Source: an uncultured Eubacteriales bacterium
GTDB taxonomy: Bacteria > Bacillota > Clostridia > Lachnospirales > Bianqueaceae
NCBI GenBank assembly: GCA_902783575.1
Contig: CACZRP010000068.1
Span: 1 to 33,878, forward strand
Length of the DNA: 33,878 nucleotides
Direction of reading: 5' to 3'
The translations under genes and the position numbers were made by a program. The notes under the pieces were generated by a model. That model worked only from the letters and a program-made list of their open reading frames with translations, was not told the origin of the DNA and did not search any database. Position 1 is the first letter of the stretch; each line of letters starts with the position of its first letter. Positions 8,044-13,588 of the stretch are shown piece after piece.

Positions 8044-9075
8044 TCAGCCTCCGAAGCGGTTGAACCAGGCCCTATCCTCAAAGGCCTTTTTCCTGGGCGG
8101 GTGGATCGCCGCGGCAGGCTTTCCCACCGGCAGCATGCAGACGAGATCGTATTCACTGGGCACGCCCAGGATTTGCGCCATCTGCCAGCCGATGCGGTCG
8201 GTGTCGGTGATGTGGCCCTCATACCAGCAGCTCTCGTAGCCCAGGGCCTTGATGGCCAGCAGCATGTTTTCAATGGCGGCGGAATAGTCCTGCACCGCGA
8301 AGCACCGGTCCCGGTAGGCGTTGATGCGCCGGGTGAGCACCAGGATCAGGGCCGGGGCGGTTTCGCCCACGGGCGGGTCGATGACTGCCCGCAGCTGTTT
8401 GAGAATCTCCGGATCATCCACCGCCATCAGGCTGGTGGTCTGCTTGTTGCAGCCGGAGGGCGCCGCCAGCCCAGCCTCCATGATGGTCTGCAGATCCTCC
8501 CGGGGAACCGCGTCCGGCTGATAGATGCCGCGGTAGCTGTGACGGTCATGGATCAGCTGAAGCAGCTTTGCCGCACTGTCCGCATCTGCCTGAGGCTCCT
8601 CATTTTTCTTCGTGAACTTTTCCAGACGGTAAAGCCGCTCCTCATCCAGGACGGCCTTGCCGTTTTTGTATTCATAGCCCATGACCCGGTAGAAAGGCAG
8701 CCCGGTGATGGAAGCCGGCACCTCGATGCGGACGGCCCGCAGGGCGTACTCGTCCTTCTCCAGGGTTTCCACCAGCTGGCGGCCGATGCCCCGGCCCTGG
8801 CACGCCGGATCCACGAAGACGCTGAACAGGCTGCTCTCATCCTCCCTGTCCCAATAGGGGCCGATGGCGCCGCAGCCCAAAATCCGGCCGTTCTCCTCGG
8901 CCACGTAGAAATGGGTCCAGGCGGCCCGCTCCGCCACATATTCCGGCGTGTGCCGCTGCACCAGCTCGTCGATCATATTTGCCGGATAGTCCGAAGCGTT
9001 CGAAATCTTCAGGGTTTCCCGGATCAGGGCGGATACGGCCTGGGCATCGGACTGCGTGAATCTTCTGATTAGCAT
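8044..9075 (-). CDS. Fusion: GNAT N-acetyltransferase plus nitroreductase-family domain
   Basis: 343 residues. Residues 1-150 are a GNAT acetyltransferase: MLIRRFTQSDAQAV start, CGAIGPYW, then the acetyl-CoA loop CQGRGIGRQLVE near residue 93 and FYRVMGYEY. Residues about 168-343 are an FMN-dependent nitroreductase-type domain: DRHSYRGIYQ (phosphate-binding RxSxR-like), AGLAAPSGCNKQ, a central AIENMLLAIKALGYESCW and the closing MLPVGKPA strand. The linker is charged (KFTKKNEEPQADAD). GNATs transfer acetyl groups to amines; nitroreductases reduce nitro compounds, quinones or flavins. Together they suggest detoxification of one class of compound, but the substrate cannot be read from sequence. 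It starts 1 bp after the stop of the hydrolase at 9077, so it is the second gene of a two-gene operon. Confidence 0.85.
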   Translation of the reverse strand: MLIRRFTQSDAQAVSALIRETLKISNASDYPANMIDELVQRHTPEYVAERAAWTHFYVAEENGRILGCGAIGPYWDREDESSLFSVFVDPACQGRGIGRQLVETLEKDEYALRAVRIEVPASITGLPFYRVMGYEYKNGKAVLDEERLYRLEKFTKKNEEPQADADSAAKLLQLIHDRHSYRGIYQPDAVPREDLQTIMEAGLAAPSGCNKQTTSLMAVDDPEILKQLRAVIDPPVGETAPALILVLTRRINAYRDRCFAVQDYSAAIENMLLAIKALGYESCWYEGHITDTDRIGWQMAQILGVPSEYDLVCMLPVGKPAAAIHPPRKKAFEDRAWFNRFGG

Positions 9076-9076
9076 T

Positions 9077-10015
9077 TTACTCTCCTTCCAGCACTTTCTG
9101 GCTGAACTCCCGCACCAGCTGCTCGTAGCGGTCTGGATCCAGCAGAAAGCTGAGGCCGTGGCCCGCGCCGGGGAAAATCTCCAGCCGGATCTTTTCCGGG
9201 TTCGCGGCGTAAAGCTGCCGGCTCATATCGCAGGGCACAAAATGGTCATGATCTCCATGAATCAGCAGGACGGGGACCTTCAGATGGGGCACTGCCTCAA
9301 TGGCCGAGGCCTCCCGTAGGTTGACGCCGCCGAAAAGCCGGGCCGAGGTCAGGGCCAGAAAGCCGCCCAGGCCGCCGGGAACTTTCATATCTTTGCACAC
9401 TTTTTTAATGATGGCTTCCGGCGAGGTGTAGGGACAGTCAGCCACGATGCCCTTGACCTGTTCAGGAAGCTCCAGCTCCGATGCCATCAGCACCGTGGCC
9501 GCGCCCATGGAGATGCCCACCAGGATGATCCGGGTATCTTCGCCAAATCGCTGGAGGGCGTACTGAATCCAGTCCAGTGCGTCATAGCGCTCTTTGATGC
9601 CGAAGGTGATGGTATGGCCTTCGCTCTGAAGATGAGCCCTCTCTTCGATCATCAAAACATTGTGACCTTCCCTCAGCATGATCTGGATTCCTCCGCTGAA
9701 ATCCCTGGCGGGGGTTCCGCGGTATCCATGAAAGCAGATATCAAGGGGCGCGCCGTCCTGCTGATGATAGTACCGGCCCGAGAGCTTCAGGCCATCATGG
9801 GAAGTGATATAGACCCGCTCGAAGGGAATGCTTCTGGCTTCTTCGATCATGCTGCGGATCTTCTTGGCCCGCTCCGTCATCTGGGGCGTTATTGCCACAT
9901 GCAGGTCGTCGTTCTGGGTCTGGTTGGGCGAGTCAAAGGCAAATCTATACACGCCATAAAGGATGCCGGTCAGCGCAAGGGCGGTGCCGGCGGAAATGGC
10001 TGGCAGTTTTTTCAT
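9077..10015 (-). CDS. Membrane-anchored alpha/beta hydrolase
   Basis: 312 residues from the chosen start. MKKLPAISAGTALALTGILYG is a membrane anchor or uncleaved signal. The hydrolase fold follows: oxyanion CFHGYRG, nucleophile elbow VGISMGAAT (GxSxG), acid in VLLIHGDHDHFVP and catalytic His in FPGAGHG. This matches the bacterial family of extracellular esterase/lipase-like hydrolases (YqkD/YfhR-like). Start choice: the frame opens at 10075, but that codon lies upstream of the likely -10 box at 10064-10069. Met codons at 10039 and 10015 remain; 10015 has AGGAC 8 bp before it and begins the signal segment, so it is preferred. It leads an operon with the GNAT-nitroreductase fusion. Confidence 0.85.
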   Translation of the reverse strand: MKKLPAISAGTALALTGILYGVYRFAFDSPNQTQNDDLHVAITPQMTERAKKIRSMIEEARSIPFERVYITSHDGLKLSGRYYHQQDGAPLDICFHGYRGTPARDFSGGIQIMLREGHNVLMIEERAHLQSEGHTITFGIKERYDALDWIQYALQRFGEDTRIILVGISMGAATVLMASELELPEQVKGIVADCPYTSPEAIIKKVCKDMKVPGGLGGFLALTSARLFGGVNLREASAIEAVPHLKVPVLLIHGDHDHFVPCDMSRQLYAANPEKIRLEIFPGAGHGLSFLLDPDRYEQLVREFSQKVLEGE

Positions 10016-10063
10016 TTTGTTAGTCCTATATTTTTTCATTTTCCGCGGGGAAACTATTTTTCG

Positions 10064-10069
10064 ATTATA
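10064..10069 (-). promoter_or_regulatory. Extended -10 promoter for the hydrolase operon
   Basis: On the minus strand TGTGCTATAATCG contains TATAAT with an extended TG one base upstream; no clear -35 is seen. Transcription would begin near 10057, which rules out the upstream start codon at 10075 and supports translation from 10039 or 10015. Confidence 0.55.
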
Positions 10070-10171
10070 GCACATATGCCGCGTTTTTTCTCTGTTTTTT
10101 CAGGCTCTTTTAAGCTTGGGGCTTTATGATATGCCCATAAACAGAATATAAACCGAAAGGAAATATCAACT

Positions 10172-10447
10172 GTGGAAAAAATCAAGCAGACAATGGCCGT
10201 GCTTACGGCGGCTGTCCTGGTGCTCTCCAGATGCTCTCAAGTCAGTCAGAACAATGCGGCAGCGGAAACGCAGCAGTCCATGGAGATTGAAGTTTCTGCT
10301 GAGACATCAGCCGGGGAGCCCACTGCAGAGTCGGAGTCCTCCGAGGCCGCGGCCGGGGACAGCTACATCAGCTCTTTTGACGGCGATCTGTCCTCTGTCA
10401 ATCTGAACGGCTTCACTCTTTATATCGATGGCGAAGCCATCAGCTGA
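10172..10447 (+). CDS. Small secreted or lipoprotein-like protein, probably decayed
   Basis: 91 residues from a GTG codon, behind AAAGGAAA. A signal segment (TMAVLTAAVLVLSRCSQVS) ends in VLSRC, where Arg occupies the -1 position that is normally Gly, Ala or Ser in a lipobox, so lipidation is doubtful. Then comes a Ser/Glu/Ala-rich, acidic linker typical of Clostridia lipoproteins, and a short folded-looking end (SFDGDLSSVNLNGFTLYIDG) that stops abruptly. The damaged lipobox and lack of a full domain suggest a truncated gene. A shifted frame after about 10440 stays open to 10538, so a frameshift is possible. A strong terminator follows at 10545. Confidence 0.5.
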   Translation: MEKIKQTMAVLTAAVLVLSRCSQVSQNNAAAETQQSMEIEVSAETSAGEPTAESESSEAAAGDSYISSFDGDLSSVNLNGFTLYIDGEAIS

Positions 10448-10456
10448 AGATTATGA

Positions 10457-10536
10457 TCTGCCAAGGGCAGAGTTCCATGAAAAATCAAGAATATTTCTCT
10501 GCCAAAAGCAGAGTTCCATCAATATCAAGACTATTT
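10457..10536 (+). repeat. Imperfect 40-bp tandem direct repeat containing small hairpins
   Basis: Copy 1 is 10457-10496 and copy 2 is 10498-10536, differing at a few positions. Each begins with a stem-loop: TCTGCC-AAG-GGCAGA (10457-10471) and CTCTGC-CAAAA-GCAGAG (10497-10513). The base changes in the stems are partly compensated. They share CTGCC/GCAG words with the cores of the following arrays but do not fit the 7-22-7 arm geometry. Confidence 0.7.
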
Positions 10537-10544
10537 AAGTCATT

Positions 10545-10570
10545 GGGCCCGCAGCATAAGCTGTGGGTCC
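10545..10570 (+). terminator. Rho-independent terminator after the small lipoprotein gene
   Basis: An 11-bp stem GGGCCCGCAGC / GCTGTGGGTCC with tetraloop ATAA, then TTTGCCTTT. Two of the pairs are G-U wobbles that form only in plus-strand RNA, supporting a plus-strand terminator. It separates the lipoprotein gene from array B. Confidence 0.75.
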
Positions 10571-10589
10571 TTTGCCTTTGGATGGTCCG

Positions 10590-10923
10590 TCATGAATTTT
10601 TCCTGAAACAGGCAGTTATTCATTATTTTTCATTTTTTGGCTTGTTTTTCATAATGAAGATTTCCTGATATTGGCAGTTTCTCATTATCTTCTTTTTCGA
10701 AGCCAGGCGGCGCTGCCCTGTCGTAATGAACTTTTCACCTATACAGGAATTTTACATGACATAAGCAAAGTTCGTCTGGTTGATGATAATGAAAAACTGC
10801 CTCATACGTGAAATCTTCATTACTCAAAAAAAACCTGTAATGATAAACTGCCTGTGCAGAGAATTGTACATGACAAAAAATCGGGTTTCATGAGAAACTG
10901 CAAAATATAGGAGATTTTCATTA
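10590..10923. repeat. Array B: six 36-bp 7-22-7 units (arm TAATGAA-like)
   Basis: Units: B1 10590-10625, B2 10652-10687, B3 10724-10759, B4 10787-10822, B5 10838-10873, B6 10888-10923; the gaps are 26, 36, 27, 15 and 14 bp. Arms read outside-in are TAATGAA or close variants (TCATGAA, TAATGAG, TAATGAT, TCATGAG, TCATGTA). Every core is exactly 22 bp and follows nATTTCC, about 9 variable bases, then GCAGTTT in one orientation (B1, B2 forward; B3-B6 reversed). Several cores contain a small stem-loop, for example CCTG-AAA-CAGG in B1 and CTGC-CTGT-GCAG in B5. The region is AT-rich and has no plausible gene. Confidence 0.85.
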
Positions 10924-10931
10924 CGGACTAT

Positions 10932-10988
10932 TGTTACCCTGCATGGGTTCAGTCACCAAAAGTGTTACCCGTAAGGGGATCAGACATC
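10932..10988 (+). repeat. Pair of 26-bp imperfect direct repeats starting TGTTACCC
   Basis: Copies at 10932-10957 and 10963-10988, period 31, with 19 of 26 positions identical, including TGTTACCC and GGGnTCAGnCA. They lie exactly between arrays B and A. The arrangement recalls the repeated transposase-binding sites near ends of some insertion sequences (IS21-type ends begin TG), but no transposase or second end is visible, so this is only a possible remnant. Confidence 0.5.
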
Positions 10989-11005
10989 AACCGAAAAAAA
11001 AGGGC

Positions 11006-11390
11006 TCGAGGATTTTTCCTGATATTTGCAGTATTCCTCGATTTTCAAACTTTTTGCTTGTTTTTCTTCGAGGATATTTCACGGCAGAGGCAGTTTTCCT
11101 CGATCGCATTTTGAGGAGGCATTCCTGGCTGTCTATTTTTCGAGGATTTCTCTGCTATATGGGAATTTTCCTCGAAGCGAGCATGCAGCTGCAGTCCAAG
11201 GTTCGAGGATAACTGCTTCATAAGTGAATTTTCCTCGAAGCGCATAATTGTCGTCGAGGAAAACTCCCTGCCGCGTGAATTTTCCTCGATAAAAAAATGA
11301 CGATCGAGGATATTTCGCTGCAGATGCAGTTCTCCTCGATAAAAAAAACAGCGATCGAGGATTTTTCCTTATATGAGGAAATTTCCTCAT
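11006..11390. repeat. Array A: seven 36-bp 7-22-7 units (arm TCGAGGA)
   Basis: Units: A1 11006-11041, A2 11068-11103, A3 11140-11175, A4 11203-11238, A5 11254-11289, A6 11304-11339, A7 11355-11390; the gaps are 26, 36, 27, 15, 14 and 15 bp. Thirteen of fourteen arms are exactly TCGAGGA (or TCCTCGA on the right); only the last arm, TCCTCAT, differs. All cores are 22 bp and follow the same nATTTC...GCAGTTT plan as array B. A1-A5 match B1-B5 in core sequence and orientation (A4 and B4 share AACTGC, TCATA and GTGAA). Apical stem-loops are visible in A4 (TTCA-TAAG-TGAA), A6 (CTGC-AGAT-GCAG) and A7 (TTTCCT-TATATG-AGGAAA). No gene lies in this stretch. Confidence 0.9.
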
Positions 11391-11394
11391 AAAA

Positions 11395-11754
11395 TTATTT
11401 CCATTCCTGTGGCTGCTCCTCTTTTCGGATATGCCACTGTCTGGGGGAATGATCGAAAACCTTTTCTGAAATGAACCACCCCAGCCACCAGGCGCTAAGC
11501 ACCGAGGCCAGCAGGGAAATAAATCCGGAAGCAATATTATCAAGCAGACGGCGGAGTCTGATCTCCTCATTTTCAAAGATGCTTCCGCAATTTCTGGTGA
11601 GGGTCTGGGGATAATAGGTCAGGAAGAAGAATACCGCCGCTCCGATGGAAAACAGGAATCCCAGAATATGGAACAGGCGCTTATTGTACCGGTAATACAG
11701 AAAATGACACAGGATGGCGGCGAGCAGAAGACCGAAGGCGATATATAAAGCCAT
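11395..11754 (-). CDS. Small three-helix membrane protein of unknown function
   Basis: 119 residues with three hydrophobic segments at about 3-21, 27-48 and 74-95, a Cys/Asn-containing connection (TRNCGSIFENEEIR) and a basic hydrophilic C-terminus. I do not recognise the family. The start at 11754 is fixed by AAAGGGGG about 8 bp upstream. It has its own strong promoter (TTGACA, 18 bp, TATATT), and its ribosome site can be sequestered by an upstream arm present only in read-through RNA (see 11760-11817). It ends 4 bp from the last unit of array A, which makes it the gene most closely linked to the arrays, though no functional tie is shown. Confidence 0.7.
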   Translation of the reverse strand: MALYIAFGLLLAAILCHFLYYRYNKRLFHILGFLFSIGAAVFFFLTYYPQTLTRNCGSIFENEEIRLRRLLDNIASGFISLLASVLSAWWLGWFISEKVFDHSPRQWHIRKEEQPQEWK

Positions 11755-11759
11755 AAAAA

Positions 11760-11817
11760 GAACCCCCTTTCGCTGTCAGTTTTTTTCAATATAGCAAAAG
11801 GGGGGTTCGGGTGTCAA
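11760..11817 (-). promoter_or_regulatory. Promoter plus inverted repeat that can mask the ribosome site of the small membrane protein
   Basis: Minus strand: -35 TTGACA (11812-11817), 18-bp spacer, -10 TATATT (11788-11793). The spacer holds GAACCCCCC plus TTT (11797-11808), which is complementary to AAAGGGGGTTC (11760-11770), the ribosome site just before the ATG. RNA begun at this promoter would lack the upstream arm and stay translatable. RNA reading in from the transporter gene would fold into a hairpin ending in TTTTT, hiding the ribosome site or terminating. It therefore doubles as the terminator of the 11846-13555 gene. Confidence 0.65.
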
Positions 11818-11845
11818 GAAATGTATTCCAAAGAATTTCGAATCG

Positions 11846-13555
11846 TTATTTTTTCTTCGCGTGCCGGGCTTCTTTTCTGGCTTTCTTTTCCAGATACTTC
11901 GCGTTCTCGGTCTCGAAGTCGAGGCCCTTCTTCTGACACTTTTCCTTCAAGTCAGCGATGCGGTTCTCCTCAAAACGCTTCTCTGCCTCCAGAGCATCCA
12001 GCCGGGCCTGCTCCTCCGGATCGACCCAGACCTCGCCGCGGGCGAGGACGGCTTCCTTCTTCCGGCGGTACAGCTCCTCGTTGATGACGGGCATCTTCTT
12101 CTCCACATCCACCATGGGCAGCAGAACGATGACCACCACCGCCAGGATAATGTCCAGCAGATAGAAGGACATGGTCATGAAGCTGGTCACCTGGGCCGAG
12201 GGCAGCACGCCCTGGGCATCCACAAAGCCCAGCCGCAGGATACCGGATTCATAGCCGCCGGCGAAGGGGGCGTAGATCAGGGTCTGAATGGCCGTGATCA
12301 CGGCCACGCCCAGCATGCCCTCCAGCCGCATGTGGGATTTGTACTCCACGCTGTCAAAGGCGTAGCATGTCAGCGTGGCGAAAATATAGGCGTTGGGCAG
12401 CATACCCACATTCCGCAGAAAGCCCGCCACCAGGGCCGGCACTATCTTGTCCGGGAAGAACCATCCCAGCAGGGAGCCCAGCAGCACCAGCACGTAGCCG
12501 CCCACGGTCAGGTTCTTGATGCCCACCTTCTTGGCCAGGGGGTAGATGATAAATGCGCCGATACCGGTCATGGAGCCGGTGATCACCTGATAGATGGTGA
12601 ACATCAGCGGATTGTCTACGCCGCCCAGCAGGAACTTGATGTAGAAATACTGGACATTGCCGCCCTTGTAGTTATCCACAATGCCGCCCACGGTGGTGAT
12701 AATCATCATAATGACGAAATACTTGTTGGAAAGAAGGGCCTTCAGCTGATCCTTTAAGGGCGCCTGGGCCTTCTCCTCGCCGGCCTCGATCTCCAGGGAA
12801 ACATCCTCGCTGATTCGCTCGCGGGTATAGAAGTACTCCAGGAGCAGCAGAGGAATGGCAATGACAGACATACAGATCAGCAGGACGGGGTAGCCGTTGA
12901 TATCCTTCTCCAGCCACATGGGCAGAGCCACCATGTTCAGCAGCATGCCGATGATGATACCGGAAATCAGGGTCCAGGACATCTTGCGGATATACTGGAT
13001 GTGGGCCTTCTCCTTGGGATCACGGGTGGTAAGGGAGCAGATATTGTCTCTGAAAAGATAGAAGTAGCTGGAGCCGATGGTGTGGAAGCAGATCAGCAGG
13101 AAGAAGAAATAATACCAGTAGCTCTCTCCCAGGGTGTTGCCGGGGAACAGGAAAATCAGCGCCCCGATGATGATAGTGATAAATCCGAAGATCAGGTGCC
13201 AGGGTCTCATGCGTCCCTGCCGGCTTTTGGTATTCTGGATGAGCCAGCCGTTCAGCAGGCCCACGCCCATGCCCAGGATCTTGGTGACGGTCATCACCAC
13301 CTCGTAGCGGCTGCCCATCTGGATGATCATGTCCACGTTGCCGGCGCCGTACATGGCGCCGGTCTGCTGGGTGAAAAATTTCTCCACCAGCGCGGCCACC
13401 GAGTTGACCACAAAGATCAGGCCCAGGGGGCCGATCAGGTGTCCCAGCACCCATTCTTTGGTGGAAACGGTGTTGGTGGTCACCTTTGAGTCCATAAACG
13501 GTCTGTCGAACAGGCCTCCTGCCAGGAGCCCTTTGGATGCTTTCTTTGCTGACAT
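11846..13555 (-). CDS. GPH/MFS-type sugar transporter with long C-terminal coiled-coil tail
   Basis: 569 residues, longer than the usual 450-480 of the MFS_2/GPH family. About 12 membrane segments lie between residues 35 and 495. GWLIQNTKSRQGRMRPW near residue 105 corresponds to the family's cytoplasmic loop motif (usually D-x-T-x-S-x-x-G-R-x-R-P-W). The Asp residues that bind the coupling cation in MelB-type members are not obvious here, so the coupling mode is uncertain. Residues about 505-569 are Glu/Lys-rich and probably a coiled coil (EEQARLDALEAEKRFEENR). It starts 33 bp downstream of the GH-A glycosidase and shares its operon; it probably imports the product or substrate of that enzyme. 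The start has GGAGG about 6 bp upstream. Confidence 0.85.
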   Translation of the reverse strand: MSAKKASKGLLAGGLFDRPFMDSKVTTNTVSTKEWVLGHLIGPLGLIFVVNSVAALVEKFFTQQTGAMYGAGNVDMIIQMGSRYEVVMTVTKILGMGVGLLNGWLIQNTKSRQGRMRPWHLIFGFITIIIGALIFLFPGNTLGESYWYYFFFLLICFHTIGSSYFYLFRDNICSLTTRDPKEKAHIQYIRKMSWTLISGIIIGMLLNMVALPMWLEKDINGYPVLLICMSVIAIPLLLLEYFYTRERISEDVSLEIEAGEEKAQAPLKDQLKALLSNKYFVIMMIITTVGGIVDNYKGGNVQYFYIKFLLGGVDNPLMFTIYQVITGSMTGIGAFIIYPLAKKVGIKNLTVGGYVLVLLGSLLGWFFPDKIVPALVAGFLRNVGMLPNAYIFATLTCYAFDSVEYKSHMRLEGMLGVAVITAIQTLIYAPFAGGYESGILRLGFVDAQGVLPSAQVTSFMTMSFYLLDIILAVVVIVLLPMVDVEKKMPVINEELYRRKKEAVLARGEVWVDPEEQARLDALEAEKRFEENRIADLKEKCQKKGLDFETENAKYLEKKARKEARHAKKK

Positions 13556-13588
13556 GATATCCTCCTGAATCAGATTTCTTCTATATAA

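Noticed and set aside
8101-9072. Plus-strand open frame opposite the GNAT-nitroreductase gene
   Set aside because: Shadow frame; the minus strand encodes two recognised domains over the same bases.
10453-10668. Open frame of 71 codons after the small lipoprotein gene
   Set aside because: It runs through the tandem repeat, a terminator and the first array unit, and has no ribosome site.
10590-11390. CRISPR array
   Set aside because: Units have conserved ends but variable cores, gaps range from 14 to 36 bp, orientation of the cores changes, and no cas gene is present.
10590-11390. Integron attC-like cassette array
   Set aside because: No integron integrase, no conserved RYYYAAC/GTTRRRY boxes, and no cassette genes between units.
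11133-11576. Minus-strand open frame across array A
   Set aside because: Its codons come from repeated TCGAGGA arms and overlap the real membrane-protein gene in another frame.
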